From the NCBI RefSeq assembly GCF_006376685.1, contig NZ_VEWL01000015.1:1-64000 (forward strand): 64,000 nucleotides of DNA, written 5' to 3'. This DNA comes from Ochrobactrum teleogrylli. Lineage in GTDB: Bacteria; Pseudomonadota; Alphaproteobacteria; Rhizobiales; Rhizobiaceae. Under the pieces are notes generated by a model. It was not told the origin of the DNA, did no database searches, and saw only the letters and a program-made list of their open reading frames with translations. Below, one piece after another: positions 28,101 through 38,382 of this stretch. How positions within the stretch are numbered: the first letter of the stretch is position 1; the number at the start of each line of letters is the position of its first letter. Both the position numbers and the translations under genes were made by a program.

Positions 28101-28622
28101 ACGGCGATCCACATGCTGCTGCAATATCTGCCGGAAGTGCCGGAGAGCGAGCGAGAGAAGCTGGCGGAAGATTATCTGGCCCGTATAGCGGGCGACTGGC
28201 CGGAGGCTGAGCGTCACAACGCCGTTTCGAGCGTGAAAGCTATATTGACCGATCCGCAATTTGCACCGGTTTTCGCTTCCGGCTCGCGTGGCGAAGTCGC
28301 AATCATGGGCACGATCAATCTTGGCGGGCGCGATCATGCCGTGTCCGGTCAGGTCGATCGCATCAGCGTGGACGAGACCCGCGTTCTCGTTGTCGACTAC
28401 AAGACCAACCGACCGCCGCCCAAGACCGTCGAGGCGGTGCCTTTCGCTTATCGCGCACAGCTTGCGCTCTATAAGGCACTGCTGGAGCCGCTTTATCCGG
28501 GGCGGGTTGTGGAAACGGCCTTGCTCTTTACCGAGGGGCCGTTCCTGCTGCCGCTGTCCGATGCTGTGCTTGATGAAGCCATGCAGGCGCTGAGAGACTC
28601 TCAAGGAAAGGTGAGTAACTAG
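25107..28622 (+). CDS. addA: double-strand break repair helicase AddA
   Basis: AddA is the UvrD-like helicase-nuclease subunit. The 1171-residue protein has the Walker A motif ANAGSGKTHVLTERV near residue 30, the DEAQDTSP helicase motif II and GDEKQSIYSFQGA. Late helicase motifs are in LMTVHAAKGLE and RLLYVGMTRAEDRL. The C-terminal nuclease is VLVVDYKTNRP. The ATG at 25107 is coupled to addB. The protein is full length, with no motif missing. Confidence 0.95.
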   Translation: MKKKLYIPPETIDAQTRAADPAASVWVSANAGSGKTHVLTERVIRLLLEGTDPSKILCLTYTKAAAAVMQNRVFARLSEWAVLPDAELAERLKSLEGRRPGAPRLAVARRLFARALETPGGLKIQTIHAFCEAILHQFPLEANIAGHFEMMDDLMQVALVGEARRQLLETAHGGGDANIAAAFADVLQASGEIGLQSLLDEAVNRRNGLQRYIAELGVAETRAETLHRAFGFDRDERESDILAELWPVPEFSDDALDLILSIQKGAARAHDFALQLKRYDKVSVTRDREAVLRAAFLKSTGEPKSGSYVGSAAVKKLLPDFEEAFDAAASRVEMGLDRLKELRLVRLNLAALTLIDDLLQRYHDLKRKRGLLDFEDLITRTVALLARDGAGQWVQYKLDRGIDHILVDEAQDTSPDQWQVIRMLSEEFFSGLGQRNLQRTLFAVGDEKQSIYSFQGAVPEDFAAQGRSVSLRAGDAELKFERVSLNFSFRSAPDVLQAVDEVFARPEANRGLAGATVHDAIRADAPGEVEIWDMLTPEAVEEPDDWRVPVDHLAAPAVRLAEQIAATIRYWLDRGEPIPGQNRRIAPRDIMVLVRKRDQFMPALSRALKNLGVPVAGADRLRLTSHIAIQDLMALGRFVLQPSDDLSLASLLKSPLFGWDDDRLFALAHPRGAGSTLFEHLYRASRDDEALAAIHKTLSRWRGIADTMPVFEFYARILSADGARRKLLARLGPEAGDIIDEFQNYALSAERAGLPGLQAFLETLDAASPEIKRELDQGRNEVRLMTVHAAKGLEGAVVFLVDPGSAVWTGSRAPKLIPYDLAHDGPSVKGYLWQPNGSWQTGFTAARIEELKARAEEEYRRLLYVGMTRAEDRLIICGYRGTRESGETWHRLAEDALAIKSETFVHPVQGVAARRYRNTPRGLTEIFEPDQAEATPLPGLPPEYLLPVKPEAGLPRPLAPSGASALIEADEEPPLDASSPVLGDIVSDGTPGFALRRGTAIHMLLQYLPEVPESEREKLAEDYLARIAGDWPEAERHNAVSSVKAILTDPQFAPVFASGSRGEVAIMGTINLGGRDHAVSGQVDRISVDETRVLVVDYKTNRPPPKTVEAVPFAYRAQLALYKALLEPLYPGRVVETALLFTEGPFLLPLSDAVLDEAMQALRDSQGKVSN

Positions 28623-28731
28623 AACTTGACGGATGGCAGCAGACACGCCACATGATATAGCGAAGAAAGAGCGGATTACGTGTGAGTCTGTGAAGATGTC
28701 TGCCGTTCTTAACCATATAGAGGATAGCCCT

Positions 28732-29055
28732 ATGGCAACCGTTAAGGTCGATAACAGCAATTTTCAGTCGGACGTTCTTCAGTCGAACGAGCCGGTCGTG
28801 GTGGATTTCTGGGCAGAATGGTGCGGTCCATGCAAGATGATCGCTCCGGCGCTCGACGAGATCGCCGCCGAAATGGCCGGTCAGGTCAAGATCGCCAAGG
28901 TCAACATCGACGAGAATCCGGAACTCGCAGCCCAGTTCGGCGTGCGTTCGATTCCGACGCTCCTGATGTTCAAGGACGGTGAACTTGCTGCCAATATGGT
29001 TGGCGCTGCTCCGAAGAGCCGCCTTGCCGACTGGATCAAGGCTTCTGCTGCTTAA
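28732..29055 (+). CDS. trxA: thioredoxin TrxA
   Basis: The 107-residue thioredoxin has the redox centre [10 protein letters not shown] with Cys31 and Cys34 and the cis-Pro in [11 protein letters not shown] start at the ATG at 28732 (MATVKVD), which has GAGG eight bases upstream. A longer in-frame start at 28633 adds 33 residues of non-family sequence. It lies 109 bp after addA with its own terminator and probably its own promoter. Confidence 0.96.
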   Translation: MATVKVDNSNFQSDVLQSNEPVVVDFWAEWCGPCKMIAPALDEIAAEMAGQVKIAKVNIDENPELAAQFGVRSIPTLLMFKDGELAANMVGAAPKSRLADWIKASAA

Positions 29056-29076
29056 GTAGAAATTATAGCAAGCAAT

Positions 29077-29106
29077 AAAAAACCCGGCCTTGAGCCGGGT
29101 TTTTCT
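29077..29106. terminator. bidirectional terminator between trxA and the small secreted protein gene
   Basis: AACCCGGC and GCCGGGTT form the stem around CTTGA. A-run on one side and T-run on the other make it usable from both strands. The genes on either side converge here. Confidence 0.85.
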
Positions 29107-29129
29107 TTGTTCGAAGATCAGCGGTGTGC

Positions 29130-29369
29130 TTACTTCGACTTGTGCTGGGTGTCGTTATGGTCTTTATCGCCCGACCGGCATTCTTCATGCGTACCGGGAA
29201 GATAATATTTCCCGTCGGCAGCAGCTTTGGTGCCGGTGGGACAAACGGGCATTACAGCCTTGGTGTCCGTTTCCTTGGCGCCAGTTTCTTTTGCAATACT
29301 GGCAGCAAAGGACGGAGCAGCCGAAAGACCCATAAAAAGAATTGTAGAAATAATAAGAGTATTACGCAT
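29130..29369 (-). CDS. small secreted protein of unknown function
   Basis: The 79-residue protein starts with a clear signal peptide (MRNTLIISTILFMGLSAAPSFA) that would leave a mature part of about 56 residues. The mature part is Lys- and Thr-rich and has two Cys (PVCPTG and HEECRSG) that could form a disulfide. The C-terminus is charged (DKDHNDTQHKSK). I do not recognise a family. The gene and its upstream DNA are richer in A and T than the neighbours. It lies downstream of folC on the same strand, after a 96-bp gap. Confidence 0.6.
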   Translation of the reverse strand: MRNTLIISTILFMGLSAAPSFAASIAKETGAKETDTKAVMPVCPTGTKAAADGKYYLPGTHEECRSGDKDHNDTQHKSK

Positions 29370-29465
29370 TTATATATCCATTCTTAAAATTACGACAATT
29401 CATTCTTGGATATAAATAAAGGCGGAATAATGACTAATAAAGTAACTCATAATAGTGTAATTTTA

Positions 29466-30809
29466 TTAGGATGGTGGTGTGTTGTTCTCTCCTAATACTT
29501 CGCCCGCCAGATATAGCGATCCGCCGATCAGGATACGCGGCGGAATTTCATCGGCTGGCCAGGTGTCGTGCAGAAGTTTCAGCGCATTGGCGACCGAGTG
29601 AACCGGTTCGGCTGACAATCCGGCCTTCTGGGCGGCGACAGCCAGCGCATCATTGGGTATACCCGCATCGCTGGATGGGATCGGCACGGTGAACACATGA
29701 CGCGCCATGCCCGCAAAGGCCTCAAAATAGCCGACGGGGTCCTTGGTGTTGATCATGCCGGTAATCAGGAACAGCGGACGCGCATTGCGTTCTTCAAGGT
29801 CGCCGAAGGCTTCCGCGATCACCGCGCCTGCGCCCGGATTATGTCCGCCGTCGAGCCAGATTTCCGAGGTTGGCGGTGCAAGATCGACAAGCGCCCCATG
29901 CGTCAGACGCTGCATGCGCGCCGGCCAGTCCACCACCATCAGCGCCTTTTCGACGGCCTTGTCGGGGATGTTGAAGCCCGCAAGCTGCACTGTTTCGATG
30001 GCGGCGGCGGCATTGGCAATCTGGTGACGACCGGGCAGGCGCGGCAGCGGCAGATCGATCAGCCCATCCTCGTTCTGGAAGATCATGCGGCCATGTTCTT
30101 CGAAGGCGAGGAAATCCTGACCATAGACCGAAACCGGACAACCGAGCCGGTCCGCGGTGGAAACAAGCACCTCGCGCGCCGCATCGAAAGGCTGAAAGCC
30201 GACGACGACCGGGCAATCCTTCTTGATGATCCCCGCCTTTTCGGCGGCGATCAGTTCTACACGGTCACCGAGATATGCCTGATGGTCAATGGAAACCGGC
30301 ATGATCAGCGATACGGCAGGTTCGGGAATGACATTGGTGGCGTCGAAGCGTCCGCCCAGCCCGACTTCCATGATGACGACATCGGCTGGATGCTCGGCAA
30401 ACAACACGAAGGCCACGGCGGTGAGGATTTCAAAGACGGTGATGTGCTGGCCGCCATTGGCGGCTGCGACGCGCTCAATGGCCTCGGCCAGAACGTCGTC
30501 CTCAACCAGCTGGCCACCACCCGGCGCAGCCAGACGATAACGCTCGTGCCAGTTGACCAGATGTGGGGAAGTGTGGACGTGGACGTCAAAGCCGCCAGCT
30601 TCCAGAATGGCGCGGCAGAAGGCAGTCGCTGATCCCTTGCCATTGGTTCCGGCAATATGGATCACGGGCGGCAATTTGAGATGCGGATTGCCGAGCTTCT
30701 CCAACAGACCGCGAATGCGGTCCAGGGAGAGGTCAAATCCTTTCGGATGCAGTTGCATCAGCCGCTCGATAGCGGCAGCCGCCTTGCCTGCCACGATCTG
30801 GCTGCCCAT
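29466..30809 (-). CDS. folC: bifunctional dihydrofolate synthase/folylpolyglutamate synthase
   Basis: FolC adds glutamate to dihydropteroate and then to folates. The 447-residue protein has the P-loop IHIAGTNGKGSATAF, the Mg-binding VGLGGRFDATN and the C-terminal ligase domain starting LDGGHNPGAG. The start at 30809 lies 1 bp after the accD stop codon, and the accD-folC pairing is widespread in proteobacteria. Confidence 0.95.
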   Translation of the reverse strand: MGSQIVAGKAAAAIERLMQLHPKGFDLSLDRIRGLLEKLGNPHLKLPPVIHIAGTNGKGSATAFCRAILEAGGFDVHVHTSPHLVNWHERYRLAAPGGGQLVEDDVLAEAIERVAAANGGQHITVFEILTAVAFVLFAEHPADVVIMEVGLGGRFDATNVIPEPAVSLIMPVSIDHQAYLGDRVELIAAEKAGIIKKDCPVVVGFQPFDAAREVLVSTADRLGCPVSVYGQDFLAFEEHGRMIFQNEDGLIDLPLPRLPGRHQIANAAAAIETVQLAGFNIPDKAVEKALMVVDWPARMQRLTHGALVDLAPPTSEIWLDGGHNPGAGAVIAEAFGDLEERNARPLFLITGMINTKDPVGYFEAFAGMARHVFTVPIPSSDAGIPNDALAVAAQKAGLSAEPVHSVANALKLLHDTWPADEIPPRILIGGSLYLAGEVLGENNTPPS

Positions 30810-30810
30810 A

Positions 30811-31728
30811 TCAGGCCGCCTTGCTGCCAGTGTTGCTATCGGCGTCTGGTTTTGGCGCTACAGGACTGTCGGTGTTGGCCGGCTGCTTGGTCATGATCTT
30901 CAGGAGACGTGCAATCGTTTCCTTCAGCTCGGTGCGGGGAACAACCATGTCCACCATGCCGTGTTCCATCAGATATTCAGCACTCTGGAAACCTTCCGGC
31001 AGTTTTTCGCGGATGGTCTGTTCGATCACGCGCGGACCGGCAAAGCCGATCAGCGCGCCCGGCTCAGCAATATGAATGTCGCCCAGCATGGCGTAGGAAG
31101 CGGTCACGCCGCCCGTGGTCGGGTTGGTAAGCACGACGATGTAAGGCAGGCCTGCCTCTTTCAGCATTTCCACGGCAACGGTGGTGCGCGGGAGCTGCAT
31201 CAGCGAGAGAATGCCTTCCTGCATGCGCGCGCCGCCCGATGCTGCGAACAGAACCAGCGGGCGCTTCAGCTCGATGGCTTTTTCAAAGCCCTGAATGATC
31301 GCCTCACCGGCACCCATGCCGAGCGAACCGCCCATGAAGCCGAAATCCTGCACGGTGGCGACGATCGGCAGACCTTCAATGGTGCCAAGGCCGTTGACGA
31401 TGGCGTCATCCATGCCGGTGCGGGTGCGGTAATCCTTGAGACGGTCGATATATTTCTTCTCGTCGCGGAATTTCAGCGGATCGACCGGCACCTTGGGTGC
31501 TTCCAGCGTGGTATATTCGCCATTGTCGAAGAAGAAGCGCAGGCGGTCCTTCGCCTTGATGCGCATGTGATGGCCCGAAGACGGGATCACGAACTGGTTG
31601 CTTTCCAGATCCTTGTGGAACACCATCTCGCCGGTGGACGGATCCTTGATCCAGAGGTTTTCCGGCATTTCGCGACGACCAAGCATCGAATTGATCTTCG
31701 GACGAACGTAGTTGGTGATCCAGTTCAT
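30811..31728 (-). CDS. accD: acetyl-CoA carboxylase carboxyltransferase subunit beta, zinc ribbon lost
   Basis: AccD joins AccA to transfer CO2 from biotin to acetyl-CoA. The 305-residue protein has the carboxyltransferase core ([36 protein letters not shown]). The N-terminal Cys4 zinc ribbon of E. coli AccD is recognisable, but all four Cys are replaced, by Asp29, Thr32, Ile48 and Ser51. The loss is likely old and tolerated, since everything else is intact. I start at the ATG at 31728 (MNWITNYV), the family N-terminus. It is co-transcribed with folC. Confidence 0.94.
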   Translation of the reverse strand: MNWITNYVRPKINSMLGRREMPENLWIKDPSTGEMVFHKDLESNQFVIPSSGHHMRIKAKDRLRFFFDNGEYTTLEAPKVPVDPLKFRDEKKYIDRLKDYRTRTGMDDAIVNGLGTIEGLPIVATVQDFGFMGGSLGMGAGEAIIQGFEKAIELKRPLVLFAASGGARMQEGILSLMQLPRTTVAVEMLKEAGLPYIVVLTNPTTGGVTASYAMLGDIHIAEPGALIGFAGPRVIEQTIREKLPEGFQSAEYLMEHGMVDMVVPRTELKETIARLLKIMTKQPANTDSPVAPKPDADSNTGSKAA

Positions 31729-31781
31729 GACGTTTGGTTCCGTTTCTTGTTCTTCGACGGCAAGCACTTCCGACAGAAAGT

Positions 31782-31801
31782 GCGGGCGCTTTTGCGCCCG
31801 C
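31782..31801. terminator. GC-rich hairpin between trpA and accD
   Basis: GCGGGCGC and GCGCCCGC form a perfect 8-bp stem with a TTTT loop in the 112-bp gap. No T-run follows on the minus strand, so it may be an attenuating or processing hairpin rather than a full terminator. Confidence 0.5.
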
Positions 31802-31840
31802 TTATGCGGAAAAGCAACTCTACCCGCTTAAATGGACGAT

Positions 31841-32680
31841 TTATTGGGCGGCTTCAAGGCGTGTCGTGCGAACGCTTTGCGCCAGTGCACCGACAAGTTT
31901 GCTCACAGCGGCCACAGGATCGCCCTTAAGCGCGCCTTCCGGCGTCAGTTCGCCGGCCACCGCATTGACGATTGCCGTGCCGACGACGACGCCATCCGCA
32001 TGGGCGGCAATGGCGGCAGCCTGTTCCGGCGTCTTGACGCCAAAGCCGACGCAGATCGGCAAATCGGTGCTCTTCTTGATGTGACGCACCGCGTCGCCGA
32101 CGCGGGCCGTATCGGCAATGGCCGAGCCGGTGATACCGTTCATCGAGACATAATAGACGAAGCCCGACGAATTATGCAGAACCTTCGGCAGACGCTTGTC
32201 GTCGGTGGTCGGCGTGGTCAGGCGAATGAAGTTGATGCCCGCCTTCATGGCCGGGACGCAAAGTTCCGCATCCATTTCCGATGGCAGATCGACAATGATC
32301 AGGCCATCAACGCCGGAGGCCTTGGCATCGGTCAGGAAGCGCTCGACGCCATAGATATAGATCGGATTGTAATAGCCCATCAGCACGATCGGGGTCGTGT
32401 CGTCTTCCTTGCGGAATTCGGCGGCCATATAAAGCGTCTTGGAAAGCGACTGCCCGGCTTTCAGCGCGCGCAGACCGGCAGCTTCGATGGCCGGGCCGTC
32501 CGCCATCGGATCGGAGAAGGCCATGCCAAGCTCGATCACATCGGCACCGGCCTTGGGCAGCGCCTTCATCACCTTGAGCGAAGTTTCGAGGTCGGGATCG
32601 CCGCCCATGAAATAGGTGACCAGCGCCGGACGGCCCTCGGTCTTCAATGCGGCGAATTTGGTGTCGATGCGAGTGGTCAT
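31841..32680 (-). CDS. trpA: tryptophan synthase alpha subunit
   Basis: TrpA cleaves indole-3-glycerol phosphate and passes indole to TrpB. The 279-residue barrel has both catalytic acids, Glu50 in [11 protein letters not shown] and Asp61 in MADGP. The loop [13 protein letters not shown] and [10 protein letters not shown] are present. I start at the ATG at 32680 ([10 protein letters not shown]), which overlaps the stop of the upstream unknown gene as ATGA. Longer in-frame starts fall inside that gene. Confidence 0.96.
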   Translation of the reverse strand: MTTRIDTKFAALKTEGRPALVTYFMGGDPDLETSLKVMKALPKAGADVIELGMAFSDPMADGPAIEAAGLRALKAGQSLSKTLYMAAEFRKEDDTTPIVLMGYYNPIYIYGVERFLTDAKASGVDGLIIVDLPSEMDAELCVPAMKAGINFIRLTTPTTDDKRLPKVLHNSSGFVYYVSMNGITGSAIADTARVGDAVRHIKKSTDLPICVGFGVKTPEQAAAIAAHADGVVVGTAIVNAVAGELTPEGALKGDPVAAVSKLVGALAQSVRTTRLEAAQ

Positions 32681-33147
32681 ACCGTGCCCCGTGGCAAAGT
32701 GCGCGCAAGATAATCGGCGATGGGTTTGCCGGACATGGCCGTCTCCATCCAAGCGCGCCGTTCAAAGTCAATAATTCCGAGTTCCCAGACGCAGGCCATC
32801 AGCAAGGGCTGTGCGGGCATGAATTCGATCTCGTCGCCGAGTTCGGACTGCCACAGCATTTCCGTTGCAATGCCGCCTTCCAGCCACCAGTGAAGCAGAA
32901 GCCAGAGGCTTTCCTCACCCTGATGGAGAATGGCGAAACCAGCGTCCAGATGCGGCAGGGCTTCAAGCCTTGCCGCAGCATTTGCGATCTGCCGGCGGGC
33001 AATGCCCACCGCAGCTTCGGCAAGCGGATTGGAAGGGTCCGCTTCGATGATGTTGAGCTTGATCGTCGCCGGGCCGCATTCCGTCAGGCCGTCGAACCAT
33101 GCGGCGCGCGGTCTGTAGGTGGAAGCGTCAGCGGCGTCTTTGCCCAT
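32677..33147 (-). CDS. uncharacterised protein between trpB and trpA
   Basis: This 156-residue soluble protein has no motif that I recognise. It is rich in Trp, Leu and Glu (for example [13 protein letters not shown]) and seems mostly helical. The gene starts 7 bp after trpB and its stop overlaps the trpA start, so it is coupled to both. A role connected with tryptophan synthase is possible only by position. Codon use is like that of its neighbours, so it is a settled member of the operon. I chose the ATG at 33147 (MGKDAADAS) because a longer start would overlap trpB. Confidence 0.75.
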   Translation of the reverse strand: MGKDAADASTYRPRAAWFDGLTECGPATIKLNIIEADPSNPLAEAAVGIARRQIANAAARLEALPHLDAGFAILHQGEESLWLLLHWWLEGGIATEMLWQSELGDEIEFMPAQPLLMACVWELGIIDFERRAWMETAMSGKPIADYLARTLPRGTV

Positions 33148-33154
33148 TCTGTCC

Positions 33155-35063
<1,909 letters not shown>

Positions 35064-35108
35064 GGTTTCCCGTCGCACAAAACGGTGCGCTTCTCAAGCA
35101 GTTCGCAG

Positions 35109-35747
35109 CTATTCTCTGGCGGTATGTCCGTCAAAACCACGTGCGATCAAGAAATCATACGCTTCCATGACCTCCATGGGAACCGCCTGCGCAATCTGGT
35201 AGCCTTTGGCGGGATAGTCCAGAATGCGCTCCAGATCGCCGGTCATCTCGTTGATGAGCATCTCCACCGGATAGGAAGGCGTCGACTGTTCTTCAAAGGA
35301 AAGGAGCGGTGCCGTCACGCTTGCCTTTGCTTCCGGCCATTGCCGGGCGACGGTGGCATGCACGCGGCGCTGGGTCTGCGGCTTGGTGACGAAAATCGGG
35401 CTGATCACGCCGGGCAACATTTTTTCCAGCGAGAAGCGGATGTTTTCTCCGATATTAGTGGCGTTGGGCTCGATGGTGATTGCTTCTTCCGGCACTCCGC
35501 GCCGGATCGCCACTTCGGCAAAGGCTTCCGCTTCGCTGGCAGGATAGAGGTTTTCGGTCCAGTGACCGCTTTTGCCGGTGAAGATCACCAGCGGCGCCAT
35601 GCCTTCAAGATAGAGATCGGCAGCGCGCTCTGCCACACGCAGATCATAGCTGCCAAGGCCGATGATGACATCGGATGCCGGAATTGGATCGTAAACGCAG
35701 TGGTAGTCCCACAGCACCTTGGCGGCGGTCAGTATCGATGGGTTCAT
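35109..35747 (-). CDS. YdcF-like DUF218 protein
   Basis: The 212-residue protein is a cytosolic DUF218/YdcF family member with the Rossmann-like start ASDVIIGLGSYDLRVAERAADLY and the motifs VIFTGKSG and ATNIGENI. E. coli YdcF binds S-adenosylmethionine, but the reaction is unknown. There is no membrane segment, in contrast to the SanA/ElyC branch. The ATG at 35747 overlaps the stop of the metalloprotease gene upstream as ATGA. Confidence 0.8.
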   Translation of the reverse strand: MNPSILTAAKVLWDYHCVYDPIPASDVIIGLGSYDLRVAERAADLYLEGMAPLVIFTGKSGHWTENLYPASEAEAFAEVAIRRGVPEEAITIEPNATNIGENIRFSLEKMLPGVISPIFVTKPQTQRRVHATVARQWPEAKASVTAPLLSFEEQSTPSYPVEMLINEMTGDLERILDYPAKGYQIAQAVPMEVMEAYDFLIARGFDGHTARE

Positions 35748-36505
35748 GTAAAGTCTATAGCCTGTAATGCGCTGCCATTTCGCTTCAGCCACGCCTTGCA
35801 GCGTTCCGTATCGGGGCAAAGCTCCTGACAGAGTTTCCAGAATTGCGGCCCATGATTCATCTCGATCAGATGCGCGACTTCATGCGCGACGAGATAGTTG
35901 ATGACGGCCGGTGGCGCCATGCCGATCCGCCATGAAAAGGAAAGAACGCCATCGGAGGTGCACGACCCCCAGCGGCTCTTGGTGTCCTTGAAGCGGACGG
36001 CCTTGGCCTTGCGACCGACGCTTGCCGTGTGGCGGATGACGAGCGCCTCTATATCGCGCTTCACCTGCCCTTTGAGATAGTCTGCCAGACGGCGCGGCAG
36101 ATGGGCGGGGTCGCCGTGAACCAGCAGCACATTGCCTTCAAGGAGGTCGACTGTGCCGCGTCCGGGCTGATGTGTAATCAGATGCGGCACGCCGCGGATC
36201 GGAATTTTCACGCCGGGGCGAACACCCGGCTGATCCGGCAGTTTGGTGATGCGGCTTTCGATCCAGCCCTGATGGCGCTTGAGAAAACTCTGCACTTCGC
36301 GCTCGGGCAGTCCGGGCGGAACAGTGATGCGCAGGCCTTTTCCGCCAGCTTCGATGCGCAGCGTCAGCCGTTTGGCGCGCGGGTTTTCGAAGACACGCAA
36401 TGACAGCTCGCGACCGGCCACCGCATGGATGCGTTCGCTCCGGACAGTTGCCGTATTGGCAGATGCCCTGTTGCCGCTGATTTGCCGAAGGAAGGATAAG
36501 CCCAT
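35744..36505 (-). CDS. SprT/YgjP-type zinc metalloprotease
   Basis: The 253-residue protein belongs to the DUF45/YgjP-like M48-related family. The zinc site is HEVAH (His208, His212) with a third His at 218 in NHGPQFW. The motif KSRWGSC precedes it, as is usual. No membrane segment is present. It heads the operon that runs through ydcF and trpFBA to accD-folC. The physiological substrate is unknown for this family in Rhizobiales. Confidence 0.85.
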   Translation of the reverse strand: MGLSFLRQISGNRASANTATVRSERIHAVAGRELSLRVFENPRAKRLTLRIEAGGKGLRITVPPGLPEREVQSFLKRHQGWIESRITKLPDQPGVRPGVKIPIRGVPHLITHQPGRGTVDLLEGNVLLVHGDPAHLPRRLADYLKGQVKRDIEALVIRHTASVGRKAKAVRFKDTKSRWGSCTSDGVLSFSWRIGMAPPAVINYLVAHEVAHLIEMNHGPQFWKLCQELCPDTERCKAWLKRNGSALQAIDFT

Positions 36506-36559
36506 CGCGTAAGAATAAGCGATTCGTGCGAAAAGCCAGACAAAAAAGCTGTTTTAAGC

Positions 36560-36588
36560 AAAACGGCGCGGAAAACCCGCGCCGTTTC
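36560..36588 (-). terminator. terminator of the DUF2852 gene
   Basis: AAACGGCGCGG and CCGCGCCGTTT form an 11-bp stem with a 5-base loop, followed on the minus strand by TTTTGC. It separates the DUF2852 gene from the metalloprotease operon. Confidence 0.8.
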
Positions 36589-36614
36589 AATAGTTTTCAA
36601 GCTGTTATCCGCGA

Positions 36615-37061
36615 TCAAAGATCGGTGATGTCATTCTTGTTGCCCTTTGCTGGCGTCTTCTTGGCTGCAGCGCGACGCTCAGCCATGAAGCGGTCGAACT
36701 CTTCCTTGTCGCGTGCGCGGCGAAGCTCTGCGGCATAGGATTCGAATTCGGCGCGGGCTTCGTCAAGCTTGCGGCGCTCTTCGGCAAGGCGGTTCAGTTC
36801 TTCGCGACGCCAGTCGTCGAAGGCTGCGTTGCCAGTTGCGCTGCCGAAGTTGAAGCTCTCGCTTTTGCGGCAGTTGCGGAAAGAACCGAACATGGAATCG
36901 GTCTTCTCGTTGACGCCGCGCTTGAACCCTTCGAGGCGGTCGCCCCAAAGAATATAGGCGAGCATGGCAAGGCCAAGCGGCCAGAAGAGAAAGAAGCCGA
37001 GCACCATCAGCGCAATCGTGGCTGGCGTCCATGCCGGTCGTATCAATGCGGAATTGGTCAT
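36615..37061 (-). CDS. DUF2852 membrane-anchored protein
   Basis: The 148-residue protein has one strong membrane segment at about residues 12-40 (ATIALMVLGFFLFWPLG). A coiled-coil-prone region of Glu, Arg and Ala follows at about 85-130. This matches the DUF2852 family of alphaproteobacteria, whose function is unknown. The ATG at 37061 has GGAG seven bases upstream. It is a single-gene unit with its own terminator. Confidence 0.82.
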   Translation of the reverse strand: MTNSALIRPAWTPATIALMVLGFFLFWPLGLAMLAYILWGDRLEGFKRGVNEKTDSMFGSFRNCRKSESFNFGSATGNAAFDDWRREELNRLAEERRKLDEARAEFESYAAELRRARDKEEFDRFMAERRAAAKKTPAKGNKNDITDL

Positions 37062-37218
37062 GGTCTGCTCCATAAAATCAGGCCTGCCAGGTCCACATCA
37101 TGCGGACATTTCGTGTTTGGCGGCTTGATTTCGAATTGGTGAGGGGATTGCGGCATTTCAAGCATGTCGCAATCCGATTCCAGTCCGATTCAGAGGGAGT
37201 CAGAGCTAACCAATGTGA

Positions 37219-38370
37219 TTATCTCGAAATTTTTTTCCGAAAATGTTCGAGAAAAGTTACGGCAAGCCCGGCTATCAGGGCCCAGAAGGCCGAACCGACC
37301 CCGAAGAATGCCATGCCGGAGGCGGTCACAGCGAAAGTGATCGTGGCGGCAAGGCGCTCCGGTTCGTCCTTCAAGGCAAGCGACATGGCGTTGATGAACG
37401 GGCCGGTCAGGGCAAGACCGGCGACCAGCGCGATCAGCGTTGTCGGCAGCACGGCGAAAATCGCAACCAGCGATGCGCCGAACAAAGCGAACACAACATA
37501 GATTGCCGCATAGACCGGCCCGGTCAGCCAGCGCTTGGTGGGATCGGGATGGGCATCGGGATTGGTGCAAAGTGCTGCCGAAATCGCCGCCAGATTGGTG
37601 GTGGATGCACCGAACGGTGCCGACAGTATGGAAAACAGACCCGTCACGCGCAGGCAGGCGCTGGTCGGCGGTTCATAGCCGGATGCGCGCAGCACCGCAA
37701 AACCGGGCAGGTTCTGCGACGCCATGGTGACGAGATAGAGCGGCAAGGCGAGGCCGATCATCGCGCTTAAGTGAAATTCCGGCCAGACGAGGGTGAGCGT
37801 CGAGATTTCCGGTGCGGGCAGGGTTGGCGAGCGGCCTGAAACAAGCGCGAAGATCATGCCAACCACCAGAACGGCGATGACTGCCAGCGACGGGTTGAAG
37901 AGGCGGATCAGGAAGAACAGCGCTACCAGCGGCAGCACGAAAACGGGATCGAAGGGAACAGTCTTGGCGGCGGCGATGACGAAGCTGAGCAGTACGCCCG
38001 CAAGCATGCCCGAGGCGACGGAGGCCGGTATGCGCGAGACCAGCACCGAAAGCTGGCGGATCAGTCCGGTCGCGATCAGCGCAATCGCCGTCACGATGAA
38101 GGCGCCGACGGCTTCCGCCATGGTGAAACCGGCGCTTGCGCCGATCAACGCCAGTCCGGGCGTCGACCATGCCGCGATGATCGGCATGCGATAGCGCGTG
38201 CTGAGCCAGGCTGAGGTGGCGGCGATGGAAAGACAAATGGCCGTGACCCAGCTCGCTGTTTCGGCCTGTGTGGCGCCCAGAACCTGTGCGGCGGCGATGA
38301 TCAGCGCCAGCGTGCCCCCGAAGCCAACAATGGCCGCAACCGCCGATGACGCGATGACCGAAAAGCGCAT
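37219..38370 (-). CDS. BenE-family benzoate/H+ symporter
   Basis: The 383-residue protein is almost wholly hydrophobic, with 11-12 predicted membrane segments. It carries family motifs such as AWSTPGLALIG and the SAPFGASTTNLAAI loop. BenE proteins import benzoate or related aromatic acids. No aromatic degradation gene is nearby, so the substrate is uncertain. It lies 12 bp after the alpha/beta hydrolase gene at 38383-39174 and is probably co-transcribed with it. Confidence 0.88.
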   Translation of the reverse strand: MRFSVIASSAVAAIVGFGGTLALIIAAAQVLGATQAETASWVTAICLSIAATSAWLSTRYRMPIIAAWSTPGLALIGASAGFTMAEAVGAFIVTAIALIATGLIRQLSVLVSRIPASVASGMLAGVLLSFVIAAAKTVPFDPVFVLPLVALFFLIRLFNPSLAVIAVLVVGMIFALVSGRSPTLPAPEISTLTLVWPEFHLSAMIGLALPLYLVTMASQNLPGFAVLRASGYEPPTSACLRVTGLFSILSAPFGASTTNLAAISAALCTNPDAHPDPTKRWLTGPVYAAIYVVFALFGASLVAIFAVLPTTLIALVAGLALTGPFINAMSLALKDEPERLAATITFAVTASGMAFFGVGSAFWALIAGLAVTFLEHFRKKISR

Positions 38371-38382
38371 GATGATGCCCCG

